Both the position numbers and the translations under genes were made by a program. Below the pieces are notes generated by a model, which saw only the letters and a list, made by a program, of their open reading frames with translations, searched no databases and was not told the DNA's origin. 64,000 nt of DNA from Alphaproteobacteria bacterium (GTDB taxonomy: Bacteria; Pseudomonadota; Alphaproteobacteria; CACIAM-22H2), in the NCBI GenBank assembly GCA_017308135.1, contig JAFKFM010000012.1, positions 152,859 to 216,858 on the forward strand. The letters run 5' to 3'. Every line of letters begins with the position of its first letter. Positions within the stretch are counted from its first letter, which is position 1. Below are positions 24,468 through 33,526 of the stretch, in pieces.

Positions 24468-25349
24468 ATGACCCGCGCCGCCTGGCGCGAACAGATCGCG
24501 GCGATGGCGTTCCTGACGCCGGCGTTGATCTGTTTCCTCGCCTTCCTCGTGGCGCCGCTGATCGCCACGGCCGTATTTTGTCTGATGGAGATCGACCGGT
24601 TCACCTTCGGCATGACCTATGTCGGCCTCGACAATTTCCGCTACGTGTTCGAGGACGCGCGTTTCTGGAAGACGTTCCTGAACACGTTCCAGTTCATCGC
24701 TATGGCGGTCGTCGGCAATGTCGGGCTCGGCCTTCTGCTCGCGGGCTTGCTCGACCGCGCCTTGCCCAGCGCGCTGCGCTACTTCTTGCGCCTGGCCTAT
24801 TTCCTGCCCGTTCTGATCGCCACGGCCTTCGTTTCCTATATCTGGAAGTTCCTGTTCGATTTCGATCTCGGCGCGATCAACTACTACATCCGTCTTCTGG
24901 GCCTGCCGCCCGTCGGCTGGTTGACCGACACGCGCATTGCGATGGCGTCCGTCGTCATCATGGATGTCTGGAAACATGTCGGCTTCTTCATGCTGATCCT
25001 GCTCGCCGCGTTGCAGGACGTGCCGCGCGAATTGCGCGAGGCCGCCCAGGTCGACGGTGCCGGGCCGGTGCGGATCTTCGTCAGCGTCACGATCCCCTGC
25101 ATCGCGCCCGCTTTGCTGTTTTGCGTCGCCTACGCGACGATCGGCGGCTTGCAGGTCTACGATTCGATGCGCATTCTGACCAATGGCGGCCCCGGCGACG
25201 CGACGCGCAGCGTTGTCATGTACATGTTCAGCGAGGCCTTCGGCGCCGGCGAGCTGGCGCTGGGGGCGGTCTCCGCGTTCACGCTGCTGATCGTCATCGC
25301 GGTCATCGTCGCCGCGCAGATGTGGATAAGCCGCCGATGGATACGCTGA
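24468..25349 (+). CDS. Carbohydrate ABC transporter permease (MalF/UgpA-like)
   Basis: The 293-residue inner-membrane protein has six predicted membrane segments and the EAA loop LREAAQVDGAGPVRIFVSVT before IPCIAPALLF, the ATPase contact of CUT1 permeases. It forms a heterodimer with the next gene. ATG 24468 begins MTRAAWREQ. No partner ATPase is encoded nearby. Confidence 0.92.
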   Translation: MTRAAWREQIAAMAFLTPALICFLAFLVAPLIATAVFCLMEIDRFTFGMTYVGLDNFRYVFEDARFWKTFLNTFQFIAMAVVGNVGLGLLLAGLLDRALPSALRYFLRLAYFLPVLIATAFVSYIWKFLFDFDLGAINYYIRLLGLPPVGWLTDTRIAMASVVIMDVWKHVGFFMLILLAALQDVPRELREAAQVDGAGPVRIFVSVTIPCIAPALLFCVAYATIGGLQVYDSMRILTNGGPGDATRSVVMYMFSEAFGAGELALGAVSAFTLLIVIAVIVAAQMWISRRWIR

Positions 25350-26230
25350 TGGCCGCAGCACCGCGCCGCCCCGAATATTGGAACCGCCTGTTCTCGGCGA
25401 CCCAGGCGCTGCATTGGCGCAACCTACCCGTTTGCATCGCGCTGACGGCGGGCGCCGTCGTGATGCTGCTGCCCTTCCTGTGGATGTTCAGCGCGTCGAT
25501 GCGCCCGACCGGCGAAGCGTATCAATTGCCGCCGAACTTCCTGCCGGATCGGATTTCGGCCGATGCCTATCTCAAAGTCTTGAATTCGCCGATCCCGTTC
25601 CTGCGCATGTACGCGAATAGTTTGCTGGTCGCGGCGGTGACGACCGCCGGTGTCGCCTTGACCAGCGCCACCGCCGGTTTCGCCTTCGCGCGGCTCAAAT
25701 TTCGGGGCAAGAGCACGCTGTTCGCGCTGTGCCTCGTGGGCTTCATGGTGCCGCCGAGCCTATTGCTCGTCCCGCTGTTCTTCGGCTTCGCCGCGACCGG
25801 AATTCTCGACTCCATTTGGGCGCTGATCCTGCCGGGCCTCGCCTCGTCGCTCGGCGTGTTCATGATGCGCCAATTCATGTTGAACCAACCGCGCGAGCTC
25901 GAGGAGGCGGCGTTGATCGACGGCGCCAACTATCTCCAAGTGTTCCTCAAAGTATCGCTGCCGCAGATGGGGCCGCCGATCGCCGCCTTGTCGATCATCA
26001 CCTTCACCCAAAGCTGGAACAACTTCGTGCTCCCGCTGGTGCTGACGCGCAAGGCGGAGACGATGACGCTGCCGGTCGGCCTGCTATCGCTCGCCGACGC
26101 CTATGGCGATTTTTCGCTTGCGGCGCTGATGGCCGCCGTGACGATGGCGGTAACGCCGCTATTCATCGTGTTTCTGATCGGCCAGCGCTTCATCATCGAA
26201 AGCGTCACGCATTCGGGTCTCAAAGGATAG
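25337..26230 (+). CDS. Carbohydrate ABC transporter permease (MalG/UgpE-like)
   Basis: This roughly 297-residue permease has six membrane segments and the EAA loop LEEAALIDGANYLQVFLKVS followed by LPQMGPP. It is the second permease of the GH116-linked importer. ATG 25337 overlaps the previous gene by 13 bases and has GGATAAG upstream; ATG 25349, sharing one base with the previous stop (TGATG), is equally possible and would shorten the protein by four residues. The C terminus FIIESVTHSGLKG matches the family. Confidence 0.91.
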   Translation: MDTLMAAAPRRPEYWNRLFSATQALHWRNLPVCIALTAGAVVMLLPFLWMFSASMRPTGEAYQLPPNFLPDRISADAYLKVLNSPIPFLRMYANSLLVAAVTTAGVALTSATAGFAFARLKFRGKSTLFALCLVGFMVPPSLLLVPLFFGFAATGILDSIWALILPGLASSLGVFMMRQFMLNQPRELEEAALIDGANYLQVFLKVSLPQMGPPIAALSIITFTQSWNNFVLPLVLTRKAETMTLPVGLLSLADAYGDFSLAALMAAVTMAVTPLFIVFLIGQRFIIESVTHSGLKG

Positions 26231-26252
26231 GATAGAAGCGGATTCACGCCAC

Positions 26253-27140
26253 ATGCTCGGATCGCAACTCATCGACACAAACCCCCGGATCTCGGGTTTC
26301 GACCTCGGCGTTCCCGAAGTGCGCTGGTTCGGGTTCTGCCGCTTCCGCGACGCCGTTCGCACCAATGATTCCTGGGACAGCCATACCGGCCCCGAAGTCG
26401 TGTTCGTCATGGAAGGCGAAGCGTGCTGGGAGGTCGGCGACCACGATCTGGTCCAGGCCAATGGCGGCCAAGCGGTCGTGTTTCCGGCCGGTGCGCGCCA
26501 TCGCATCCTCAACTCGATCTACCCGCCGTCGGAATCGCTGTGGATTCTGATGAAGGGCCCGGACGAGGTCGAAGCCCCGTCCCTGCTGATGAAGGACGCG
26601 CATGCCGAGTTTTGCGGGTTGCTGAATACGGGGCGGCTGCTCCGGGACATCAACGAAAGCTGCAAGGTTCAGATTACAGAGCTCGCGCGCCTGCTCGCCG
26701 ATCCGGCCGTGTTCGGCGGCGGGCGCCTGATCGTTTCCGATCTGCGCGCCAAGCTGCATAATGTGATGCTGGAGTTCTGGAAAACCTGCGGCACGCGCGG
26801 CGAGCGCGCCGAAACCAACCGGCTCGTCGCGAAAGCGAAAGTTTTCCTCAACGCGAATTCCTCGGAAGAAGTCAGCATCGGCGATCTCGCCGACCGGCTG
26901 GGCTGCAGCCGCGGCCATTTGCATGCGGTCTTCCGCAGCGAAATGGGCATGTCGCCGATCGACTATCTGCGCCGCCTGCGGATCACGAAAAGCTGCGCGA
27001 GCTTGACCCGCTCGGCCGAGCCGATCACCGAGATCGCGCTCAGCAACGGCTTCGAAAGCTCGCAATATTTCGCGCGGGTGTTCCGCCGCTATGTCGGCAT
27101 CTCGCCGCGCGAGTTCCGCGAGAAATACCAGCCGCGCTGA
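26253..27140 (+). CDS. AraC-family transcriptional regulator with cupin-like sensor domain
   Basis: The 295-residue regulator has an N-terminal cupin-like sugar-sensing domain (GPEVVFVMEGEACWEVGDHD, about 48-67; AVVFPAGARHRI) and a C-terminal double helix-turn-helix (ADRLGCSRGHLHAVFRSEMG and ITEIALSNGFESSQYFARVF). It ends the GH116-ABC operon, 22 bases after the permease, and likely activates it in response to the imported sugar. Its stop lies in the left arm of a hairpin shared with the convergent DUF3185 gene. Confidence 0.92.
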   Translation: MLGSQLIDTNPRISGFDLGVPEVRWFGFCRFRDAVRTNDSWDSHTGPEVVFVMEGEACWEVGDHDLVQANGGQAVVFPAGARHRILNSIYPPSESLWILMKGPDEVEAPSLLMKDAHAEFCGLLNTGRLLRDINESCKVQITELARLLADPAVFGGGRLIVSDLRAKLHNVMLEFWKTCGTRGERAETNRLVAKAKVFLNANSSEEVSIGDLADRLGCSRGHLHAVFRSEMGMSPIDYLRRLRITKSCASLTRSAEPITEIALSNGFESSQYFARVFRRYVGISPREFREKYQPR

Positions 27141-27160
27141 TCGTGGCTTCGGATCAGCGC
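27134..27160. terminator. Shared hairpin over two convergent stop codons
   Basis: GCGCTGATC (27134-27142) and GATCAGCGC (27152-27160) form a perfect 9-base stem with a 9-base loop. The left arm contains the AraC stop (27138-27140) and the right arm the stop of the opposing small gene (27154-27156). It lacks U-tracts but could end transcription from both sides. Confidence 0.55.
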
Positions 27161-27363
27161 CGATCCCAAAACAACGCCATCAGCCCGCCGGTGACGATCG
27201 ACGCGGTGCCCGCGATGAAATACCACATCGTTTCGTCGCGATAGCGGCCGGTCAGCGTGTTCGACAGCTGCTCCACGGGCGCCTCGGTCGCGTTGTAAGC
27301 AACGCCCAGCAGCACGATACCGACGGCGGCGACGGCAATCCCAAGAATCTGTCCCATTTTCAT
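27154..27363 (-). CDS. DUF3185-family small membrane protein
   Basis: The 69-residue protein has two hydrophobic segments (ILGIAVAAVGIVLLGVAYNA, 5-24, and MWYFIAGTASIVTGGLMALF, 46-65) joined by a polar stretch with PVEQLSNTLTGRYRDETMW. This matches the DUF3185 family, whose function is unknown. It is a single leftward gene between AraC and the rhamnonate operon and appears unrelated to the catabolic units. The position and pattern are clear although the gene is small. Confidence 0.75.
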   Translation of the reverse strand: MKMGQILGIAVAAVGIVLLGVAYNATEAPVEQLSNTLTGRYRDETMWYFIAGTASIVTGGLMALFWDRR

Positions 27364-27569
27364 CGATCCGGCCTTTCCGACTTTGTCCGGCGACGGTGGC
27401 GCCGATGCGACACCGCGCCGGAAAATCTAGGCATATGAAGGCCGGGCCGATCAGACTCGGAATCTACGCGGCCCGTGATCGCTTGGAATTTCAAGGCGGC
27501 GGATCGTTGCGCGCCCGACAATGTCTGCATACGCGGGCATCGCGCGAAATCAGTTCGTTAGGAATGAGG

Positions 27570-27602
27570 TTTCCCGCAGATCGAGCTTCGACCTGCGGGA
27601 AA
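27570..27602 (-). terminator. Hairpin after the rhamnonate dehydratase gene
   Basis: TTTCCCGCAG (27570-27579) pairs with CTGCGGGAAA (27593-27602), extended inside by TCGA pairing with TCGA across one A-C mismatch and a GCT loop. It begins four bases after the stop of the leftward gene at 27607 and therefore probably ends the 13-kb operon, although no strong U-tract follows. Confidence 0.6.
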
Positions 27603-27606
27603 AGCC

Positions 27607-28788
27607 TCAGCGCGGATAGGGCCGGTGCAGCTCGCACGCGGGGTTGAGGCGCACGCCGAAGCCCGGTTTGTCGAGTTTGGACATCTTCAAGCGGCCGTTC
27701 TCGGGCACGGGCTCGTCCAACAGCAGCGGATGGAACATCGGTACGACCTTGTCGGCATCGTGCGCCATCATCAGGAATTCGGCGAACGGGCTGTTATGGC
27801 GCGTCGCGACGAAATGATAGCTGTAGACGCTCGATCCGTGCGGCACGACCAGCGCGCCATGCGCGTCGGCCAGCGCCGAGATCTTGATGATCTCGGTCAT
27901 GCCGCCGCACCAATTCACGTCCGGCTGGATGATGTCGCAGCAGCCCATCTCCAGCAGCATGCGGAAGCCCCAGCGCGTCGCCTCGTGCTCGCCGGTCGTC
28001 ACCAGCATACCGGTCGGCACGGCTTTCTTCAGCGCGGCGTAGCCCCAGTAATCGTCGGGCGAGAGCGCTTCCTCGATCCATTTGAGCCCGTATTCGCCGC
28101 AGGCCTTGGCAAGCCGCGTGGCGTAGTCGAGATCGAGGCTCATCCAGCAATCGAACATCAGCCAGAAATCCGGGCCGACGCGTTCGCGCATCTGCGCCAG
28201 CGCCGCGATGTTCTTATGCAAGCCTTCCTCGCGCTCGGCGGGCCCGTGGCGCAGCGGCAGCTTGCCGCCGATGAAGCCCATCTGCTTGGCGAGATCGGGG
28301 CGCGGGCCCGTCGCGTAGAACGTCAATTCGTCGCGCACCGGCCCGCCGAGCAGCGCATGCACGGGCTCGCCGCGCAGCTTGCCGAGCAGATCCCATAAGG
28401 CGAGATCCACGCCAGAGATCGTATTCAGCACCACGCCCTTGCGGCCGTAATACTGAGTCGAGAAATACATCTGATCCCAGATTTTCTCGATCTCGGTGAC
28501 CGGTCGCCCTTCGAGGAAGCGCGCGAGGTGCTTCTCCACGATGAACGCGCCGACTTCGCCCGCCGTCGTGACCGCGAAGCCGGTCGTGCCGTCGCTCGCC
28601 TCCACCTCGACCACCAGCGTGCCGAGCACGTTGAGGCCGAAGGAGCTGCGCGTCGCCCGGAATTCGGGATATTTCGACATCGGTGTCGAAATCTGCCCGT
28701 CGATCCAGTGGCCGCCTTTCTGATCGTGATAATCGGCCCCGCCGCCGCGCACCGTGAAGGCGCGCACGTGTTTGATCGTCGCGGTCAT
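27607..28788 (-). CDS. rhmD: L-rhamnonate dehydratase (enolase superfamily)
   Basis: The 393-residue protein matches E. coli YfaW/RhmD along its length, for example [14 protein letters not shown] (27-40), [15 protein letters not shown] (50-64), LALWDLLGK and [20 protein letters not shown]. The enolase-superfamily metal ligands fall at Asp213 (FDCWMS), Glu239 (WIEE) and Glu267 (TTGEHEA), with the catalytic histidine at His317 ([10 protein letters not shown]). It dehydrates L-rhamnonate, or a close stereoisomer such as L-mannonate or L-lyxonate, to the 2-keto-3-deoxy acid. It is the last gene of the operon beginning with TctB. The downstream aldolase or hydrolase of rhamnonate catabolism is not in the window. 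Confidence 0.93.
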   Translation of the reverse strand: MTATIKHVRAFTVRGGGADYHDQKGGHWIDGQISTPMSKYPEFRATRSSFGLNVLGTLVVEVEASDGTTGFAVTTAGEVGAFIVEKHLARFLEGRPVTEIEKIWDQMYFSTQYYGRKGVVLNTISGVDLALWDLLGKLRGEPVHALLGGPVRDELTFYATGPRPDLAKQMGFIGGKLPLRHGPAEREEGLHKNIAALAQMRERVGPDFWLMFDCWMSLDLDYATRLAKACGEYGLKWIEEALSPDDYWGYAALKKAVPTGMLVTTGEHEATRWGFRMLLEMGCCDIIQPDVNWCGGMTEIIKISALADAHGALVVPHGSSVYSYHFVATRHNSPFAEFLMMAHDADKVVPMFHPLLLDEPVPENGRLKMSKLDKPGFGVRLNPACELHRPYPR

Positions 28789-28795
28789 CGCACCC

Positions 28796-29767
28796 TCAGT
28801 TCAGTTCGATGGTTTTTGCGTTCGCCGCACCCGAGGCGAAGGCCGCTTCGATGATGCGCACCGACAGCATCGCGTCGGCGAAACTGCACGCGACGCCCGA
28901 ACCGTTACGCACCGCCGCCAGAAACTGCGTCGTGATCCCGCCTTCGTTGGGCCCCGCCACCAATTCCTCGCGCGCATCGCCGCGCTTGCTCTGCCACACC
29001 ATGTGCCAGCCGGTGGGCATGTTCAGCGGACGGCGCAACTCGATCAGCCCGTCTTCGCCGAAGATGCGCAGTTCGTCCCACATATGCCAGCCGTCGTCGA
29101 TGCAAGCCATCTGGCATTCGAGGCCGGGAAATTCCAGATCGATGAATCCGCCGCGATCGATACCGCCGGCGGGACCGGGGCGCACGCGGCTGCGCAGCCT
29201 CGTGGGCTTGGCGTCGATCAGCCACGGCACGATATCGGCCATATGCGTGGCGCGGCCCGTATAGGCCCCGCCGCCGCCCAGCGACGGATCAAGGAACCAG
29301 CCCGCGCGCTCGTAGCCGAGCTGCACGGTCTGGACCAAGCGCACTTGACCGATGCCGCCCGCGCGGAGGATCTCGCGCGCGCGCAAACAGCCGCGATCGA
29401 GACGCCGGTTGAACGCGACGGCGTTGACGAGCTTGCGCTTGGCGACGTCGGCGACCAACGGATCGCCTTCCGCCGCCTTCATCACGAAGGGCTTGTCGAC
29501 CAGCGTCGCCCAGCCGCGGGCCACCGCCTGCGCGATATGGCCGCCATGCAGCGTATGCGGCGTGGTGACGAGGGCGGCGTCCGCGTCGGGCAGATCCTCG
29601 ATCTTCTTGACGATCTTGGCGCCCGTCGCCTGGGCGATCTCCTCGACCGGCTTCGTGGGGAACGGATCGAAAATGCCGGCGATCTTGAGATCCTTGTCGG
29701 CGAGCAGCGTGGGCAGATGATAGCGGCGGGAGAATCCGCCGCAGCCGATCAACGCGAAGCGAAGCAT
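28796..29767 (-). CDS. Gfo/Idh/MocA-family oxidoreductase
   Basis: The 323-residue protein has the Rossmann start [16 protein letters not shown] (residues 4-19), the [20 protein letters not shown] segment, the DKPFV motif with the catalytic-site lysine, and the C-terminal beta-sheet domain ([17 protein letters not shown]). It oxidises or reduces a sugar or sugar acid with NAD(P). ATG 29767 was chosen over an earlier start at 29863, which would overlap the upstream gene by almost 100 bases. It lies between the DLH-like hydrolase and rhamnonate dehydratase and may make the aldonate or lactone from the desulfated sugar. Confidence 0.9.
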   Translation of the reverse strand: MLRFALIGCGGFSRRYHLPTLLADKDLKIAGIFDPFPTKPVEEIAQATGAKIVKKIEDLPDADAALVTTPHTLHGGHIAQAVARGWATLVDKPFVMKAAEGDPLVADVAKRKLVNAVAFNRRLDRGCLRAREILRAGGIGQVRLVQTVQLGYERAGWFLDPSLGGGGAYTGRATHMADIVPWLIDAKPTRLRSRVRPGPAGGIDRGGFIDLEFPGLECQMACIDDGWHMWDELRIFGEDGLIELRRPLNMPTGWHMVWQSKRGDAREELVAGPNEGGITTQFLAAVRNGSGVACSFADAMLSVRIIEAAFASGAANAKTIELN

Positions 29768-29769
29768 AC

Positions 29770-30522
29770 TTATTTCTCCTGATGTGCGGGGCGTTCGAGA
29801 GCGCGCTTGAACAGCGCGAACAACCGCGCCCAGACGAGCTCGGCGGCGCGTTTGTGATAGCAATAGCGTTCGGGAAAAGTGAAACCGTGCAGCGCCCCGT
29901 CATGCAGTTCGATGCGATGGGGCAACCCGCGCGCTTTCAACGCTTCGGCGATCGCGGTCATGTGGGCTTGCGGCGCCACGGGATCGTTATCGGCCCAGCC
30001 GAAATAGGCTTCCGCGTCGATCTTCGCGATCTGGCGATGGGGCGAGTCCGGCGCGTCGGTCACCAGCCTGCCGCCATGCATCGACGCGATGGCGCGCACC
30101 AGCTTGGGATAGGAAGCGGCCGCCGCGATCGCGTGTCGCCCGCCCATGCAATAGCCGATGGCGGCGGCGATCTTCTTCGCCGCCTTATCCTTCGCGGCGA
30201 AATCGACCAACGCGGCCGTGTCACGCGTCGTCATCGCCGTGGTCGTCGCGTCGTTGAGCTTGACCATCAGCGGGTCGAGCTTGTCCTGCGCCAAGGGAGC
30301 CGCGTCGAAAGACGGGCCGCCGTCGCGATAGAACAGGTTCGGCAGCATGACGTAGTAACCGGCCGACGCGAAGCGGCGCGCCATGTCGCGCAGTTCCTCG
30401 CGAATGCCGAGCGCATCCATATAGAACAGCACGACCGGGAACGGCCCGCCTTCGTCCGGGTGGACGACGAAGCACGGCATCGCACCGTCCTGCGTCGTCA
30501 GAACGATGTCGCGTTCGATCAT
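29770..30522 (-). CDS. Dienelactone hydrolase-family protein
   Basis: The 250-residue alpha/beta hydrolase has the nucleophile elbow GYCMGG (Cys125), an aspartate in GWADNDPVAP and the histidine in LHDGALHGF, the Cys-Asp-His triad of dienelactone hydrolases. It may open a sugar lactone or cleave another ester; the family is broad. ATG 30522 overlaps the sulfatase stop by four bases. In an operon with a Gfo/Idh oxidoreductase and an aldonate dehydratase, lactonase activity would fill a needed step, but this is inferred from place only. Confidence 0.88.
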   Translation of the reverse strand: MIERDIVLTTQDGAMPCFVVHPDEGGPFPVVLFYMDALGIREELRDMARRFASAGYYVMLPNLFYRDGGPSFDAAPLAQDKLDPLMVKLNDATTTAMTTRDTAALVDFAAKDKAAKKIAAAIGYCMGGRHAIAAAASYPKLVRAIASMHGGRLVTDAPDSPHRQIAKIDAEAYFGWADNDPVAPQAHMTAIAEALKARGLPHRIELHDGALHGFTFPERYCYHKRAAELVWARLFALFKRALERPAHQEK

Positions 30523-32051
30523 GCCATGCCCACCGGCTTGATCGGCGGCTCGCGCGCGTCGTCGGGACGGCTGCGGATCATGTCGGTCAGCTCGCGCTGA
30601 ATCGCGGCCGCACCCGGATCGCCGAAGCGATTGTCCATTTCCGTGGGATCGGCCGACAGGTCGTAAAGCTCGCCCGCCCCGCTCACCAATTCCAGCGTCA
30701 GCTTATGGGTGCGCGTGCGCACGGTGCGCAGCTTCAACTCCACGCCGCAGCGCGAGGCATTGAGGTCCCATTCGTTGAACGCGAAATCGCGCGTCGCATC
30801 GCCTTCGACCAGCGGACGCAGGCTGCGCGAATGGATCGCGCGCGGCGCCGAAATTCCCGCGTAATCGTAAAACGTCGCGGGGAAGTCGAGCGTCGACACC
30901 GGATGCGGCACGATTTTGCCCTTGGGCACGCCGGGGCCGCTGACGATGCACCCCAAACGCAGCAGGCCTTCGTAATGCATCGGGCCCTTCAGCAGCAGCC
31001 CGTGATCGCCCAGCCAATCGCCGTGATCGGTCGAGTAGACGACGATCGTGTCCTTGTCGAGGCCCAGGCGTTCGAGTTCCAGCATGACGCGGCCGACATT
31101 GTGGTCGATCAGCGAGATCATGCCGTAGTAATTGGCGATCAGATGGCGCAATTGCAGATCGCTTTGCGCCGGCGTGCGCGATTGCTTGGCGCGGAAGGCT
31201 TGCAGCTCCGGATCGTCGAGCTTGGGCACGCCTTCCAGACTGGCGCGATGCCACCACGGCCGCCGGTCGAGGTCGAGCGTGCGGTGTTCGGGCAGATCGA
31301 CGTCATCGGGATGGTGCAAATAGCACCAGGGGGCGGGCGCATCGAAAGGATGGTGCGGATCGGGGAACGACGCCCAGGCGATCCACGGACCATCCTTGTT
31401 GTCGCGAATGAAGTCGATCGTCCGGTCGCCGATCCAGGTGGAGTTATGGAAGGCGGGCGGCAGCGCCGAGTTCCACGTCTGTGCCGCGCCCACATCGGCA
31501 CCAAGCTTGGTCAAGAACAGCTTGTCGAGAAGATCCCCGCGCCCGTCCTTGTGATACCAGGCTTCGTAATTCAGCCCCTGCGGCGGTTTCTGCGGCAGAA
31601 ACATGTTGTGGCCCGCGATCATCATGTCGACATGCTGGAAACCCATATAGGGCCCGTGCCAGTCGCCGCCGTATTCCTGCGAACTCGTGCGGCATTCCGG
31701 CCGCCCGGTCGGCTTGAAGGTGTGGAAAGTCGAAAAATGCGCCTTGCCGATGAAGCCGGTGCGCCAGCCCGCCTTCGCGAAAGTGCCCGCGAACCCGTCG
31801 AGACCCACAGATTCTTCGAGATCGATGCCGTTATCGGCCACGCCATGCGTGCGCGGCAGCAAGCCGGTCAGCATCGACGCGCGCGACGGCTGGCACACCA
31901 CGTTGGGCGTGATGCAGGCCGAGAAACGCGTGCCCCCGGCGGCAAGCATGTCGAGATGCGGGGTGCGCACCTTTCGGCCTTCGAATCCGTAGCAATCGCC
32001 GCGCTGCTGGTCCGAGGTGATGAACAGAATATTCGGCTTCTTCTTGGTCAT
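30519..32051 (-). CDS. Sulfatase (formylglycine-dependent, type I)
   Basis: The 510-residue protein starts directly with the sulfatase fold (KPNILFITSDQQRG; metal Asp14) and has the formylglycine site C-Q-P-S-R at 53-57 within CQPSRASMLTG. YSTDHGDWLGDHGLL supplies further metal ligands and WYHKDG and MHYEG lie in the active-site half. No signal peptide is visible, so desulfation should occur in the cytoplasm after import. It needs a maturation enzyme (anSME or FGE), which is not in the window. It lies two bases after a second sulfatase gene, suggesting removal of sulfates at two positions or from two substrates. Confidence 0.93.
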   Translation of the reverse strand: MTKKKPNILFITSDQQRGDCYGFEGRKVRTPHLDMLAAGGTRFSACITPNVVCQPSRASMLTGLLPRTHGVADNGIDLEESVGLDGFAGTFAKAGWRTGFIGKAHFSTFHTFKPTGRPECRTSSQEYGGDWHGPYMGFQHVDMMIAGHNMFLPQKPPQGLNYEAWYHKDGRGDLLDKLFLTKLGADVGAAQTWNSALPPAFHNSTWIGDRTIDFIRDNKDGPWIAWASFPDPHHPFDAPAPWCYLHHPDDVDLPEHRTLDLDRRPWWHRASLEGVPKLDDPELQAFRAKQSRTPAQSDLQLRHLIANYYGMISLIDHNVGRVMLELERLGLDKDTIVVYSTDHGDWLGDHGLLLKGPMHYEGLLRLGCIVSGPGVPKGKIVPHPVSTLDFPATFYDYAGISAPRAIHSRSLRPLVEGDATRDFAFNEWDLNASRCGVELKLRTVRTRTHKLTLELVSGAGELYDLSADPTEMDNRFGDPGAAAIQRELTDMIRSRPDDAREPPIKPVGMA

Positions 32052-32053
32052 GT

Positions 32054-33526
32054 TCACGCCTCGATGCGCGTCGCGAAAACCGGCTTCTCGCCCGGGGCCG
32101 GCGAATAGCCGAAATCGCCGCGCGCGATCAGCGCATCGCGGCCGCCGAATTTCTCGATCTTCGCTTCCTGATCCGCAAAGGCGCGCGCGTTGACCGCGTC
32201 CGGATCGACGATCTTGCGCAGTTCCGCTTCCATCTCGCGCAGCGTCTGCGCATGCGCGGCACTCTCGCCCAGATCCTTCGTCTCGCCCGGATCGGTCTCG
32301 AGATCGTAGAGCTCCGGCCGGAAGCCGACATGATGGATGTATTTCCAGCGGCCTTTGCGGATCATGAACATGCCGGTGATCGAACCGGCGGCGTGGTACT
32401 CGCCCAAGGCGACGCGCTCGGGATCCGACTTCGCGTTGGCGAGATCGACCAACGACTTGCCGGGCAGCGCCTTCTCGGTCGCATCGAACGGCAAACCGGC
32501 CGCCTGGACGATCGTCGGATAGACGTCGACCAGCGTGACGGGCGTCGTACAGGTCTTGCCTTCGGGCACGCCCGGCCCCGCGACGATCATCGGGATCGCG
32601 GCGGCTTCCTCGTAATGGATCGACTTGCCCCACATATGGCGCGTGCCGAGATTGTCGCCGTGGTCGGTCGAATAGATCACGCGCGTGTTGCCCGCGAGCC
32701 CCGCTTCCGACAACGCCGACAGCACGCGGCCGATATTGTCGTCAAGGAAACTGACCATGCCGTAATAGGCCGCGAGCGCGATCTTCACTTTCTCCGGCGT
32801 GAAGAAATCGTCGTAGCTCATGCACTCGCGCAACGCCTTCACCGACGGATGCGTCGGATAGTCGTTGGGCCCGTAAAGACGCGGCCTCGGCAAGCTTTCC
32901 GGCGGATACATCGCGAAGAATTCGGGCGGCGCGATCAGCGGGAAATGCGGCTTCACGAACGACACGAACAGGCACCACGGCTTCTTCAGCGCGGGCGCGC
33001 GCGTCTTCAACCATTCGATAGCGCCGTCGCGGATATTGCGATCGTACTTGGCATAGGTCGACTCGCCCGGCCCCGCGGCCTTGGCGAGATCGGGCATGCC
33101 GCCGCGCGCGGCGGCTTTCGGACGGCGGATGAGGCCCAGCAGATCGCCCTGCCCGTCCACCACGTGCAGCGGGATCACTTCCTCGGTGAAACCGTTGTCG
33201 TCCTTGGCAGAGCGGAAATGCAGCTTGCCGATCGACATCGCCTCGTGGCCCGCGTCGCGCAGGCGATGCGCCCAGCTGCGCCGCGTGCCGTCATAGGGAT
33301 GCGCATTATCCCAGCAGCCGTTTTCCGCGACATACGTGCCGGTATGCAGGCTCGCGCGCGCGGGCACGCAGATCGGGCAGTTGGTGTAGGCGGCGGTGAA
33401 TTTCGTGCCGCGCGCCGCCAGCTTGTCGATATTCGGCGTGCGCACGATCTTGTGACCGTAGCAGCCCGACACGTCGCGGGTGTGTTCGTCCGACAGGATG
33501 AAAAGGACGTTCGCTGGCTCGCTCAT
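32054..33526 (-). CDS. Sulfatase (formylglycine-dependent, type I)
   Basis: This 490-residue sulfatase has metal residues in LFILSDEHTRD, the formylglycine site C-V-P-A-R at 53-57 (CVPARASLHTG), IGKLHF, FVKPHFPL and YSTDHGDNLGTRHMWGK. The YDLETDPGETKDL tail is standard for the family. It has no signal peptide. ATG 33526 follows GAGGAAACG and overlaps the DUF4432 gene by four bases. The alanine in place of serine in the CxPSR motif is common in bacterial sulfatases. The substrate may be a sulfated monosaccharide given the transporters and rhamnonate dehydratase in the same operon. Confidence 0.93.
   Translation of the reverse strand: MSEPANVLFILSDEHTRDVSGCYGHKIVRTPNIDKLAARGTKFTAAYTNCPICVPARASLHTGTYVAENGCWDNAHPYDGTRRSWAHRLRDAGHEAMSIGKLHFRSAKDDNGFTEEVIPLHVVDGQGDLLGLIRRPKAAARGGMPDLAKAAGPGESTYAKYDRNIRDGAIEWLKTRAPALKKPWCLFVSFVKPHFPLIAPPEFFAMYPPESLPRPRLYGPNDYPTHPSVKALRECMSYDDFFTPEKVKIALAAYYGMVSFLDDNIGRVLSALSEAGLAGNTRVIYSTDHGDNLGTRHMWGKSIHYEEAAAIPMIVAGPGVPEGKTCTTPVTLVDVYPTIVQAAGLPFDATEKALPGKSLVDLANAKSDPERVALGEYHAAGSITGMFMIRKGRWKYIHHVGFRPELYDLETDPGETKDLGESAAHAQTLREMEAELRKIVDPDAVNARAFADQEAKIEKFGGRDALIARGDFGYSPAPGEKPVFATRIEA

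Noticed and set aside
27396..27647. An 83-codon open frame in the gap before the rhamnonate dehydratase gene
   Set aside because: It runs through the hairpin and into the antisense of a confident gene, with no ribosome site or recognisable motif.
30519..32051. Choline sulfatase (BetC) identity for this sulfatase
   Set aside because: No betaine pathway genes or choline importer are near, and the formylglycine region (CQPSRASMLTG) differs from the choline sulfatase form I remember.
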